From Bacillota bacterium (lineage in GTDB: Bacteria > Bacillota > Clostridia > Lachnospirales > Lachnospiraceae), in NCBI GenBank assembly GCA_023402845.1, contig JAEYFP010000066.1:8198-72197 (forward strand): DNA of 64,000 bases, given 5' to 3'. The notes beneath the pieces are model-generated. The model was not told the DNA's origin and made no database searches. It saw nothing but the letters and a program-made list of their open reading frames with translations. This document shows, piece after piece, positions 17,248-25,174 of this stretch. Within the stretch, counting starts at the first letter, position 1; each line of letters begins with the position of its first letter. Made by a program: the position numbers and the translations under genes.

Positions 17248-18753
17248 ATGAGGAAAGGTGTAACGAAGGTTGCAGCATGCTGTATAGTAAGCGCGTTGGC
17301 GATGACAAGCTTTCCGGCTGTCTCGGTGGATGCGTCTTCCTTCTTTTCTTCTATTTTGCCGGCAGCAGGGGGAGCGTTGGCAACGGGAGAAGGTGTCTCA
17401 GTACGGGATATTAAGGCTGGGATTGCAAGAAGTGCGGCAAAGCAGACAGCGGCGGCAACTCATTCAGTAATCACGGGTACGAACGGTACAAGCGGTGCTG
17501 CGCTCCAGATTGGAGCAAGCTCTGTTGTAAATATACCAGAAAAGGCGGAGACGCCGGCTTCAAAGGCTGTCAGCCAGTCAGCGACAGTAAACGGTACATC
17601 CGTAGTAGGCAGTGCATCGGAGGGAGCTCCAATCGCTGTTACGACAAATGTGGAAGCTGCAACAGCAGCCTCTGCTCCTGCGTCAGCAACAGATTCTATT
17701 TCGGAGAATAGTGCGGAAAAATCTGCGCCGGATGCGACAGTTTCGCAGAACGGAGTTTCACAGAATGCGGTTCCGTCAATCGAAATAAAACCTGAAGCGG
17801 CAGATGTGGCTGAAGGTGAAGAAGATTTATCGGGTACGATCATCGCACAGGTCAGCAATTATGTTAATGTAAGGGCAACGGCCAGCGAGGAAGGCGAAGT
17901 TGTTGGTAAACTGTATAACAATTCCGCCGGTGAATGGTTAGGAAAAGAAGGCGACTGGTATAAAATTAAATCCGGCAACGTCGTTGGTTATGTAAAAGGC
18001 GAATATGTTGTTACGGGACAGGCTGCGATTGAGTTGGCGGCAAAGGTAGGACATCGGGTCGCTGTAGTTGCGACAACGACATTGAAGGTTCGCGAGGAGC
18101 CCAGTATAGATGCTGCGGTTTTGGGTCTCGTGCCGAATGAAGACCGGCTGACCGTACTTGAGGAAACCGATGAGTGGTTAAAGGTATCCATTGAAGAAGG
18201 TGACGGATTTGTTTCCAAGGAATTTGTTTCTGTTACGACGGAATTTGTACAGGCTGAATCTACAGCAGAAGAGGAAGCACGTTTAAAGAAGGAAGATGAC
18301 GATAGGAAGAAAGCGAATGCAGCTGCCGCACAGGCACAGAAGAAGAACAGCAGCAGTAGCTCATCCTCATCATCGGGCAAGAGTTCTTCCTATTCCGTAT
18401 CGGGAAGCGGTACAGGATCATCGGTCGCAAATTATGCACTCCAGTTTGTAGGTAATCCGTATGTCTATGGCGGAACGAGTCTGACAAACGGAACGGACTG
18501 CTCCGGCTTTACAATGAGTGTTTATAAAAACTTTGGTGTATCTCTGCCGCACTCTTCGGGTGCACAGAGAAGTATAGGATATGATGTAGGCGGAATTCAG
18601 AATGCACAGCCGGGCGATCTTGTATGTTATTCAGGCCATGTGGCGATGTATATCGGAAACGGTCAGATCGTACACGCAAGTACAGCTGCAACCGGCATCA
18701 AAATATCCAATGCAAGCTACCGCCAAATCCTGGCAGTCAGAAGAATTTTCTAA
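17248..18753 (+). CDS. Secreted SH3b / NlpC-P60 cell-wall hydrolase
   Basis: A 501-residue exported peptidoglycan endopeptidase. A signal peptide occupies about residues 1-30. A long Ala/Ser/Thr-rich region follows to ~195, then two bacterial SH3 domains (about 205-255 and 270-330), a charged coiled segment with a Ser-rich linker, and the NlpC/P60 domain from ~395. The catalytic triad is visible: Cys418 in Thr-Asp-Cys-Ser-Gly-Phe, His464 in Ser-Gly-His-Val-Ala, and His476 in Val-His-Ala-Ser. Such enzymes cleave D-gamma-Glu-meso-Dpm bonds and the SH3 domains bind wall peptides. The gene stands alone with its own promoter, suggesting a general role in wall remodelling or daughter-cell separation. 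Confidence 0.88.
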   Translation: MRKGVTKVAACCIVSALAMTSFPAVSVDASSFFSSILPAAGGALATGEGVSVRDIKAGIARSAAKQTAAATHSVITGTNGTSGAALQIGASSVVNIPEKAETPASKAVSQSATVNGTSVVGSASEGAPIAVTTNVEAATAASAPASATDSISENSAEKSAPDATVSQNGVSQNAVPSIEIKPEAADVAEGEEDLSGTIIAQVSNYVNVRATASEEGEVVGKLYNNSAGEWLGKEGDWYKIKSGNVVGYVKGEYVVTGQAAIELAAKVGHRVAVVATTTLKVREEPSIDAAVLGLVPNEDRLTVLEETDEWLKVSIEEGDGFVSKEFVSVTTEFVQAESTAEEEARLKKEDDDRKKANAAAAQAQKKNSSSSSSSSSGKSSSYSVSGSGTGSSVANYALQFVGNPYVYGGTSLTNGTDCSGFTMSVYKNFGVSLPHSSGAQRSIGYDVGGIQNAQPGDLVCYSGHVAMYIGNGQIVHASTAATGIKISNASYRQILAVRRIF

Positions 18754-18779
18754 AACTAAGCAGTTATCTGCGAATCCAT

Positions 18780-18860
18780 AAAATAAACGACGTCCTGAAT
18801 GCTTGCATTCAAGGGCGTCATTTATTATCTGTAATAGGAAAGTGTTCCTATTACAGATAA
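18780..18860 (+). terminator. Tandem hairpins after the NlpC/P60 gene
   Basis: Two hairpins follow one another. The first (about 18783-18826) pairs AATAAACGACGTCC-type sequence with GGGCGTCATTTATT. The second (18825-18860) is a perfect 16-base-pair stem, TTATCTGTAATAGGAA with its complement, around the loop AGTG. Neither has a classical T run, but the position just after the stop fits a terminator or 3' processing element. Confidence 0.55.
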
Positions 18861-18897
18861 ACACTCCGTGCAGGATGCACACTCGCGCGTATAGTAG

Positions 18898-18958
18898 GAT
18901 GTTGACTTTGTCAACCGCGCTCGGCGCTAGAGTTTGCCAAAGCAAACTCTTTATTCTA
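18898..18958 (+). repeat. Intergenic repeat family C, copy 1
   Basis: A 61-base unit with an inner palindrome (GTTGACTTTGTCAAC), a short CG-rich spacer and an AGAGTTTGCC...AAACTCTT palindrome. It recurs at 19065-19125 with few differences, and a fragment occurs at 47347-47380 between tsaB and rimI. Confidence 0.75.
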
Positions 18959-19064
18959 GATTCATAGGAATGCAAAACAGACCGAAGCCGGCGCAGCCGG
19001 TTGAGGTGTCCTCTGATTTGCATTCGCAGATAACTGCGAACTCCCGCCAAGAAATAAATGGTAC

Positions 19065-19125
19065 GATGTTGACTTTGTCAACCGCGCTCAGCGCGAAAAG
19101 TCTGCCAAAGCAAACTCTTTATTCT
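19065..19125 (+). repeat. Intergenic repeat family C, copy 2
   Basis: Second copy of the unit at 18898-18958, 167 bases downstream, directly abutting the family A copy that starts at 19122. The stretch between the copies (18959-19064) contains further short palindromes but no gene. Confidence 0.75.
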
Positions 19126-19250
19126 TATATAGAAATTCCTGCGGATTTTCTATATAAGAAAATTTTATGCGTAGCTGCGCGCGCGGAATAGAAGCTGTGC
19201 TGCCGAAGTATTTGGCCGAGAGAGAGCACGAAGCACACTTTTATTTTGCA
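19122..19250 (+). repeat. Intergenic repeat family A, third copy
   Basis: Same plan as the copy at 10020-10152: AT-rich hairpin (TTCTTATATAGAAATTCC-type arms), CG-rich tail, and AAGCACACTTTTATTTTGC-type end. The arms differ by compensating changes: both arms have an extra C or G pair (TTCTTATA with TATAAGAA) where the first long copy has TTGTTATA with TATAACAA. This argues that the hairpin is under selection as a structure. Confidence 0.75.
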
Positions 19251-19379
19251 TTCGCAGATAGCGGATGTTTCAATAAAAATCCCAATTTTCTCCTTGACAA
19301 ATTTATCATTAGGCATCATGCACAAAACCTAAAAAAATCTCTCAGAAAATCGAAAAAAAGGAATCTTAAATGAAAAAAG

Positions 19380-19450
19380 ATATCCACAATTTTAAAAATG
19401 GAAGAGACCGAAAAATGGACTTATACACGAAGTTGTGCACATTATCCACA
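19380..19450. promoter_or_regulatory. Cluster of DnaA-box-like 9-mers in AT-rich DNA
   Basis: Within 71 bases there is one perfect DnaA box TTATCCACA (19442-19450) and three one-mismatch matches to TTWTNCACA: ATATCCACA (19380-19388), TTATACACG (19421-19429) and TTGTGCACA (19433-19441). The flanking DNA from 19260 to 19560 is very AT-rich and has no gene. No dnaA, dnaN or gyrase gene is near, so an origin role is not claimed. It could titrate DnaA or regulate hpf. Confidence 0.4.
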
Positions 19451-19622
19451 TAAAAATGAAAAAAATTAAGAAATATTTTGAACAAATGTTTTGGCGAAAA
19501 ATAATAAAAAGCATAATTTGTAAAAAAATTAAAAAAAGACCATTGACAAACGCCGTCGAAATATGCTAGAGGATTTTTGGAAAACCCGCGTTTCTGAGAA
19601 CGGAGTGAACAGGAACATACCC

Positions 19623-19797
19623 GGTTACTGTTCACGGGTGACATACACGACGTGTTTTTTGTGAGTGAAGCGAAGCGAAAGTCACAGAAAACCGGAGAAT
19701 TGCAGCGCCAAAACGCTATCTTTGCGTTTTGTGTGCATTGCATAGCGTATCGCTGGTCGCGGAACTGCTGTATTTTACAGTGGAGTGAACAGTAACC
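19623..19797 (-). repeat. Repeat family B, copy 1 (175 bp, inverted termini)
   Basis: The element is bounded by GGTTACTGTTCAC and its complement GTGAACAGTAACC. Its inside is nearly identical, in reverse orientation, to 21857-22029 and 44603-44776. It contains an inner inverted repeat (AAAACGC...GCGTTTT). No protein is encoded. It lies between the AT-rich region and the hpf promoter. It resembles a miniature inverted-repeat element. Confidence 0.85.
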
Positions 19798-19836
19798 ATA
19801 CCCGCCCGCAAAATACGGAAATTCAGTGTAATATAA

Positions 19837-19866
19837 TTGCAAATAACTCCGGAATTGTGGTATACT
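19837..19866 (+). promoter_or_regulatory. Promoter of hpf
   Basis: TTGCAA and TATACT separated by 18 bases, 73 bases before the hpf start codon. Confidence 0.5.
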
Positions 19867-19939
19867 ATATTTACATAAAAAATGCGCGGGTTGTGTTGAT
19901 TTTTAACGGACAAGCGCAGGAATGAAAGGAGTGACTGGC

Positions 19940-20467
19940 ATGGAATTTATTATTGTCGGTAAGAATATTGATGTAACGGATGGTCTTAGAAGCGCTGTAG
20001 AAGATAAAATAGGGAAGTTGGAGCGTTATTTCACACCGGATACAGAAATTCACGTAACGCTGAGTGTAGAAAAAGACAGACAGAAGATAGAGGTAACAAT
20101 TCCGGTAAAGGGCAGCATCATTCGTTCCGAGCAGGTCAGCAATGATATGTATGTATCTATAGACCTTGTCGAGGAAATCATCGAAAGACAGCTTAAGAAA
20201 TATAAGAATAAGCTTGTTGACAGCAAGCATGGTGCCGGTAATTTCAAACAGGATTTCATTGATCGGGAGTACCAGGATGACGATGAGATTAAAATCGTCC
20301 GCTCCAAGAAATTTGACATTAAACCGATGTACCCGGAGGATGCCTGTGTACAGATGGAGCTTTTGGGACACAGCTTTTTCGTATTCTGCAATGCGGAGAC
20401 GGATCAGGTCAATGTCGTATATAAGAGAAAAGGTAATACTTACGGCCTGATTGAGCCTGAATTATAA
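19940..20467 (+). CDS. hpf: Ribosome hibernation-promoting factor, long form
   Basis: A 175-residue long-type HPF. The N-terminal ~100 residues are the S30AE fold that sits in the decoding channel of the 30S subunit. The C-terminal ~55 residues (from about 120: Lys-Ile-Val-Arg-Ser-Lys-Lys-Phe-Asp, then Gln-Met-Glu-Leu-Leu-Gly-His-Ser-Phe-Phe-Val-Phe) form the dimerisation domain that joins two ribosomes into 100S particles in stationary phase. I chose the ATG at 19940 because AAAGGAG lies upstream and the family starts with Met-Glu-Phe-Ile-Ile. In many Firmicutes hpf lies directly before secA, but here a 12-kb metabolic block separates them. Confidence 0.92.
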   Translation: MEFIIVGKNIDVTDGLRSAVEDKIGKLERYFTPDTEIHVTLSVEKDRQKIEVTIPVKGSIIRSEQVSNDMYVSIDLVEEIIERQLKKYKNKLVDSKHGAGNFKQDFIDREYQDDDEIKIVRSKKFDIKPMYPEDACVQMELLGHSFFVFCNAETDQVNVVYKRKGNTYGLIEPEL

Positions 20468-20482
20468 GAATGACAGAAGGAC

Positions 20483-20517
20483 ATGCTCCTGTGCCGAAGC
20501 TGGCATAGGAGCATTTT
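20483..20517 (+). terminator. Terminator of hpf
   Basis: TGCTCCTGTGCC pairs with GGCATAGGAGCA (one mismatch region) around a short loop and is followed by TTTTT. A second hairpin (TTTTTGAGC...GCTCAAAAA) follows at once at 20514-20536. Confidence 0.75.
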
Positions 20518-20529
20518 TGAGCCATCAGC

Positions 20530-20680
20530 TCAAAAATGCAAATGCGCACTCGCACACAAGGAATAGGGCAGCAATGCTGCCTGTGCTCGGCGCCCAGAAA
20601 ATTCAGAGGAATTTTCTGATATGAGCCAATTTATCGGGGCCCGATCGTTCAAAAATGCAAATAAGCACTCGCTACACAAG
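20530..20680 (+). repeat. Short direct repeats between hpf and mtnA
   Basis: The phrase CAAAAATGCAAAT-GC/AAGCACTCGC-ACACAAGGAA occurs twice, at about 20531-20562 and 20650-20683, separated by about 119 bases. Between them are CG-rich segments and a TTTTCTGA-type palindrome. No gene is seen in 20468-20696. The second copy supplies the mtnA ribosome-binding region. Confidence 0.55.
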
Positions 20681-20696
20681 GAAAGGACGATAAGCT

Positions 20697-21791
20697 ATGG
20701 ACAACAAAAAAAGTATTATGGATTACGAGACGGTGGCACTTGATGAGGAAAAATGCGCCCTTGTCATTATCGACCAGACGAAACTGCCATATGAGACAGT
20801 GATGCTCACACTTACGGAGCTTAATGATATCTGGAATGCTATCTATCTGCTTCAGGTACGGGGAGCGCCGGCGATCGGCGTCGCAGCTGCCATCGGCATC
20901 TATCTGGAAGCGAAGAAAATCCAGACTGAAGATTACAAAGATTTTTACAGGCAGTTTAAAAAGGCGAAGGAGTATTTGGATACGGCACGTCCGACGGCTG
21001 TAAATTTGTCGTGGGCGTTGAACAGGATGGAACAGATTTGTATCAGGAACCGGGAAAAGCCCGTTGCACAGATTAAAGAAGCGCTTCATCAGGAGGCGCT
21101 TGAAATCAAACAGGAAGACACCTGGGTTTGCAAAATGATCGGAGAATACGGACTCTCCCTTGTAAAGCCCGGGGATGGGCTGTTAACGCACTGCAATGCG
21201 GGACAGCTGGCGACAACCAAATATGGAACGGCAACTGCGCCGATGTATCTTGGGCAGGAGCGGGGTTATCATTTTAAAATTTTTGCGGACGAGACAAGGC
21301 CGCTTTTGCAGGGGGCCAGGCTGACCGCTTACGAACTGAAGGAGGCGGGGCTTGATGTGACGCTGATCTGTGATAATATGTCGGCTGCCGTTATGAAAAA
21401 TGGCTGGGTAAATGCAGTGTTCGTAGGCTGTGATCGTGTGGCGGCAAACGGTGACGCAGCGAACAAGATCGGCACCTCGGTTGTAGCGGCTGTCGCAAAC
21501 TATTATCATATTCCGGTTTATGTCTGTGCGCCGACATCGACAATCGATTTAAGTCTCACTGACGGCAGTCTGATCCCGATTGAGCAGCGTCCGGAGGAGG
21601 AAATCACGGAGATGTGGTATGAAAGACGCATGGCGCCGGAGGGAGTCAAGGTTTTTAATCCGAGCTTTGATGTAACGGATCATGAATTGATTTCTGCCAT
21701 TATCACAGAATATGGGATTGCGCGTGCGCCTTATGAGGATTCCTTTAAGAAAATCTTTGAAAAGAAAGTGGACGCAGAAATTAACTCTTGA
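20697..21791 (+). CDS. mtnA: S-methyl-5-thioribose-1-phosphate isomerase
   Basis: A 364-residue isomerase of the eIF-2B-alpha-like family that converts methylthioribose-1-phosphate to methylthioribulose-1-phosphate in methionine salvage. Diagnostic motifs are Arg-Gly-Ala-Pro-Ala-Ile-Gly-Val, His-Cys-Asn-Ala-Gly with the catalytic Cys, Asp-Asn-Met-Ser-Ala, and Gly-Cys-Asp-Arg-Val-Ala-Ala-Asn-Gly-Asp. No other methionine-salvage gene is adjacent. In anaerobes such lone MtnA homologues can serve an alternative shunt that handles methylthioribose or 5-deoxyribose through an aldolase. AAAGGACG precedes the start. Confidence 0.88.
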   Translation: MDNKKSIMDYETVALDEEKCALVIIDQTKLPYETVMLTLTELNDIWNAIYLLQVRGAPAIGVAAAIGIYLEAKKIQTEDYKDFYRQFKKAKEYLDTARPTAVNLSWALNRMEQICIRNREKPVAQIKEALHQEALEIKQEDTWVCKMIGEYGLSLVKPGDGLLTHCNAGQLATTKYGTATAPMYLGQERGYHFKIFADETRPLLQGARLTAYELKEAGLDVTLICDNMSAAVMKNGWVNAVFVGCDRVAANGDAANKIGTSVVAAVANYYHIPVYVCAPTSTIDLSLTDGSLIPIEQRPEEEITEMWYERRMAPEGVKVFNPSFDVTDHELISAIITEYGIARAPYEDSFKKIFEKKVDAEINS

Positions 21792-21856
21792 ATCAGGTTC
21801 TTACGCAGTTTAACAGCAAGTGCTAAGCTGCGTAAGAACGGTAACGTTTTTCCTAT

Positions 21857-22029
21857 GTTACTGTTCACTCCACTGCAAAATACAGCAGTTTTGCGACCAG
21901 CAACACGCTATGCGATGCACACAAAACGCAAAGATAGCGTTTTGGCACTGCAATTCTCCGGTTTTCTGTGACTTTCGCTTCACTTCACTCACAAAAAACA
22001 CGTCGCATATGTCACCTGTGAACGGTAAC
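21857..22029 (+). repeat. Repeat family B, copy 2, flanked by 19-base direct repeats
   Basis: About 173 bases, nearly identical to 44603-44776 and to the complement of 19623-19797. It starts GTTACTGTTCAC and ends GTGAACGGTAAC. The bases AACGGTAACGTTTT(T)CCTAT occur both just before (21837-21856) and at the end of the element (22021-22039), either as a target duplication or as a nested second copy of the terminus. Confidence 0.85.
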
Positions 22030-22069
22030 GTTTTCCTATCATTTTTTGTAGAATCCATAGATATAGTTG

Positions 22070-22098
22070 TTGCAAATGCACATCTGCTGTGATAAAAT
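22070..22098 (+). promoter_or_regulatory. Promoter of the butyryl-CoA operon
   Basis: TTGCAA and TAAAAT with a 17-base spacer, giving a leader of about 80 bases before the thiolase start. Confidence 0.55.
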
Positions 22099-22138
22099 TA
22101 TGAATGGCAACAATGACAAAAAAATAACAATCACTGCA

Positions 22139-22159
22139 AAGTCCCAATTTATGGGACTT
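22139..22159 (+). promoter_or_regulatory. Leader hairpin before thiolase
   Basis: AAGTCCCA and TGGGACTT form a perfect eight-base-pair stem with a five-base loop, ending 13 bases before the GGAGG of the first gene. No T run follows, so it is not a terminator. It may stabilise the mRNA or bind a regulator. Confidence 0.5.
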
Positions 22160-22184
22160 CAAACAATTTCATGGAGGTATGAAT

Positions 22185-23363
22185 ATGTCAAAAAAGGTAG
22201 TATTGGCAGGTGCCTGCCGTACCGCGATCGGTACTATGGGTGGCGCATTAAGCAAGACACCGGCTGCGGAGCTCGGTGCAATTGTAATTAAAGAAGCATT
22301 GAACAGGGCGGGAGTTGCACCGGAGGCAGTTGATCAGGTATATATGGGCTGCGTAATCCAGGCAGGTCTTGGTCAGAACGTAGCACGTCAGGCTTCCATT
22401 AAAGCGGGGCTTCCGATTGAAGTACCGGCAGTTACGATGAATGTTGTATGCGGTTCGGGTCTGAACTGTGTGAATCAGGCTGCACAGATGATTATGGCAG
22501 GGGATGCCGATATCGTTGTAGCGGGTGGTATGGAGAATATGTCTTTGGCTCCGTATACGGTTCCTCAGGCTCGATTTGGATATAGAATGAATAACGCTAC
22601 ATTGGTAGATACGATGGTAAACGATGCATTATGGGATGCCTTTAACAACTACCATATGATTACAACGGCCGATAATATTTGCCGTGAATGGAATCTGACA
22701 CGCGAAGAGCTTGATGAATTTGCTCTTGATAGCCAGCAGAAGGCTTGTGCGGCACAGGAAAACGGTGCATTTGATAAGGAAATTGTACCGGTACCAGTAA
22801 AGGTTAAGAAGGAAACCGTACTGTTTACAAAGGACGAGGGTCCCCGTTCCGGTTCTACAATAGAAGGTCTTGCAAAGCTTCGCGCAATTAATCCGGACGG
22901 CTTCGTTACAGCGGGCAATGCTTCCGGTATCAACGATGGCGCGGCAGCCATTGTCGTGATGAGCGAAGAAAAGGCAAAGGAGCTCGGCGTGAAGCCGATG
23001 GCAACCTTTACAGCAGGCGCACTTGCGGGTGTCAGACCAGAGGTTATGGGTATCGGACCTGTTGCAGCCACGCAGAAGGTATGTGCGAAAGCAGGCATGA
23101 AGGTAGAAGATTTTGATCTGATTGAAGCAAACGAGGCATTTGCGGCACAGTCTGTCGCAGTTGGAAAGGATCTTGGTTTTGATCTGAGCAAGCTGAATGT
23201 CAATGGCGGAGCCATTGCGCTCGGACATCCGGTAGGTGCATCGGGCTGCCGTATTCTTGTTACACTGCTTCATGCAATGGAGGCGCGTGATGCAAAGAAG
23301 GGGCTTGCGACACTTTGTATCGGCGGTGGCATGGGCTGCGCGACGATCGTAGAAAGAGACTAA
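22185..23363 (+). CDS. thlA: Acetyl-CoA acetyltransferase (thiolase)
   Basis: A 392-residue thiolase that condenses two acetyl-CoA to acetoacetyl-CoA, the first committed step towards butyrate. It carries the acyl-accepting Cys in Val-Val-Cys-Gly-Ser-Gly near residue 88, the Asn-Glu-Ala-Phe-Ala motif, Gly-Gly-Ala-Ile-Ala-Leu-Gly-His-Pro with the catalytic His, and the second catalytic Cys in Cys-Ile-Gly-Gly-Gly-Met-Gly. I chose the ATG at 22185, 7 bases after GGAGG. An ATG six bases earlier is too close. First gene of a six-gene butyryl-CoA operon. Confidence 0.94.
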   Translation: MSKKVVLAGACRTAIGTMGGALSKTPAAELGAIVIKEALNRAGVAPEAVDQVYMGCVIQAGLGQNVARQASIKAGLPIEVPAVTMNVVCGSGLNCVNQAAQMIMAGDADIVVAGGMENMSLAPYTVPQARFGYRMNNATLVDTMVNDALWDAFNNYHMITTADNICREWNLTREELDEFALDSQQKACAAQENGAFDKEIVPVPVKVKKETVLFTKDEGPRSGSTIEGLAKLRAINPDGFVTAGNASGINDGAAAIVVMSEEKAKELGVKPMATFTAGALAGVRPEVMGIGPVAATQKVCAKAGMKVEDFDLIEANEAFAAQSVAVGKDLGFDLSKLNVNGGAIALGHPVGASGCRILVTLLHAMEARDAKKGLATLCIGGGMGCATIVERD

Positions 23364-23414
23364 TTTACTGTTTTGCATAAAACAGCAAATAGAACAATAA
23401 AAAGGAGAAAACGC

Positions 23415-24200
23415 ATGGAATTTGTATTGTATGAGCAGAAGGGTGCGGTAGGTAAGATTACCATCAGTCGTGAAAAGGCGCTGAACGCATTGAATTCGGC
23501 AGTTCTTGAGGAACTGGATCAGACACTTGATGCAGTGGATTTGCAGGAAGTGAGATGCTTGATTCTGACAGGCGCAGGACAGAAGTCTTTCGTAGCCGGT
23601 GCGGATATCGGTGAGATGAGCACGCTGACAAAGGCCGAGGGAGAGACGTTCGGCAAGAAGGGCAACGATGTGTTCCGCAAACTGGAAACATTTCCGATCC
23701 CTGTTATCGCGGCAATCAACGGATTTGCGCTTGGCGGCGGCTGTGAGATTTCCATGAGCTGTGATATCAGGATTTGTTCTGATAATGCCGTATTCGGACA
23801 GCCTGAGGTGGGCCTTGGAATTACACCCGGCTTTGGCGGTACTCAGAGACTTGCGCGTATTGTAGGCGTGGGCATGGCAAAGCAGATGATTTATACGGCG
23901 CGCAACATTAAGGCTGACGAGGCATACAGGATTGGTCTTGTCAATGCGGTATATACGCAGGAAGAATTACTGCCGGCGGCAGAGAAGATGGCGGCAGGTA
24001 TCGCAAAGAACGCGCCGATCGCTGTTCGCAACAGTAAGAAGGCAATCAATGATGGACTTCAGGTAGATATGGACGTCGCAATTGTGGTTGAAGAGAAGCT
24101 GTTCGGTAATTGTTTCGAAACAGCAGATCAGAAATACGGAATGGAATTTTTCCTTGATAAAAATAAGGAAAAAGTAAAGGAAGCATTCAAGAACTGCTAA
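23415..24200 (+). CDS. crt: Crotonase (3-hydroxybutyryl-CoA dehydratase)
   Basis: A 261-residue enoyl-CoA hydratase that dehydrates 3-hydroxybutyryl-CoA to crotonyl-CoA. The oxyanion-hole segments are Val-Ala-Gly-Ala-Asp-Ile and Gly-Gly-Gly-Cys-Glu. The two catalytic Glu residues are in Cys-Glu-Ile-Ser-Met and Gln-Pro-Glu-Val-Gly-Leu-Gly. The start at 23415 follows AAAAAGGAGAAAACGC. It lies between thlA and hbd in one operon. Confidence 0.93.
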   Translation: MEFVLYEQKGAVGKITISREKALNALNSAVLEELDQTLDAVDLQEVRCLILTGAGQKSFVAGADIGEMSTLTKAEGETFGKKGNDVFRKLETFPIPVIAAINGFALGGGCEISMSCDIRICSDNAVFGQPEVGLGITPGFGGTQRLARIVGVGMAKQMIYTARNIKADEAYRIGLVNAVYTQEELLPAAEKMAAGIAKNAPIAVRNSKKAINDGLQVDMDVAIVVEEKLFGNCFETADQKYGMEFFLDKNKEKVKEAFKNC

Positions 24201-24269
24201 AAAAATAATGGCGGCGGCAGAAATGCCGCCGACTATCATGAGGAAAATAAGTCTAAGGAGGACAATAGA

Positions 24270-25109
24270 ATGAAGGTTGGAGTGATCGGTGCAGGAACGA
24301 TGGGTTCCGGTATTGCACAGGCATTTGTTATGACAGACGGTTATGAAGTATGTCTTTGTGACATTAAGACGGAGTATGCAGAAGGCGGAAAGGCTAAAAT
24401 CCAGAAAAATATGGATTTTCTTGTAAGCAAGGAAAAGATTGCAAAAGAAAAAGCGGATGAAATTATGAGCAGGATTTCGACAGGCTTAAACGGCATCTGC
24501 ACGGACTGCGATTTGATCATTGAGGTTGCTCTTGAGAAACTGGAAATCAAGCAGAGCATTTTCAAAGAGCTGATGGGAATTGTAAAGAAGGACTGTATGT
24601 TTGCATCCAATACATCTTCTCTTTCCATTACAAAAATCGGCGAAGGACTTGACCGGCCGATGATTGGTATGCATTTCTTTAATCCTGCAGACAGAATGAA
24701 GCTTGTTGAGGTAATCAAGGGCGAGAACACGCCGCAGGAAATGGTAGATAAGATCAAGGCGATTTCTGTTGAAATCGGAAAGACTCCTGTAGAAGTAAAG
24801 GAAGCTCCCGGTTTTGTTGTAAACAGGATTCTCATTCCGATGATCAACGAAGCAATCGGTGTATTTGCCGCAGGAACAGCATCCGCAGAGGATATTGACA
24901 TCGCGATGCAGCTTGGTGCATCTCACCCGATGGGACCTCTTCACTTGGGAGATTTGGTAGGTCTTGATATCTGCCTTGCAATTATGGAAGTACTTTACAC
25001 GGAGACAAAGGATGAGAAGTATGCGCCGCAGCCTCTTTTGAAGAAGATGGTAGAGGAGAAGAAACTTGGCAGAAAGACAGGCATCGGTTTCTTTGACTAT
25101 TCCAAATAA
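24270..25109 (+). CDS. hbd: 3-hydroxybutyryl-CoA dehydrogenase
   Basis: A 279-residue NAD(P)-dependent enzyme that reduces acetoacetyl-CoA to 3-hydroxybutyryl-CoA. The Rossmann motif Gly-Ala-Gly-Thr-Met-Gly is at the N-terminus. The catalytic His is in Gly-Met-His-Phe-Phe-Asn-Pro, and Glu in Val-Lys-Glu-Ala-Pro-Gly-Phe-Val-Val-Asn-Arg. Length matches the clostridial enzyme. AAGGAGG precedes the start. Confidence 0.94.
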   Translation: MKVGVIGAGTMGSGIAQAFVMTDGYEVCLCDIKTEYAEGGKAKIQKNMDFLVSKEKIAKEKADEIMSRISTGLNGICTDCDLIIEVALEKLEIKQSIFKELMGIVKKDCMFASNTSSLSITKIGEGLDRPMIGMHFFNPADRMKLVEVIKGENTPQEMVDKIKAISVEIGKTPVEVKEAPGFVVNRILIPMINEAIGVFAAGTASAEDIDIAMQLGASHPMGPLHLGDLVGLDICLAIMEVLYTETKDEKYAPQPLLKKMVEEKKLGRKTGIGFFDYSK

Positions 25110-25174
25110 GCGGTATTGCTCTTTAACAGATCTATAACAATAAAACATATCAATTAATACGGAGGAATTAGATC

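Noticed and set aside
19380..19450. Chromosomal replication origin
   Set aside because: DnaA-box-like 9-mers cluster in AT-rich DNA, but no dnaA, dnaN, recF, gyrB or rpmH lies nearby, and the neighbours are hpf and a wall hydrolase gene.
18754..19939. CRISPR array
   Set aside because: The repeats are few, of different families, with unequal spacing and internal palindromes. No cas gene is present in the window.
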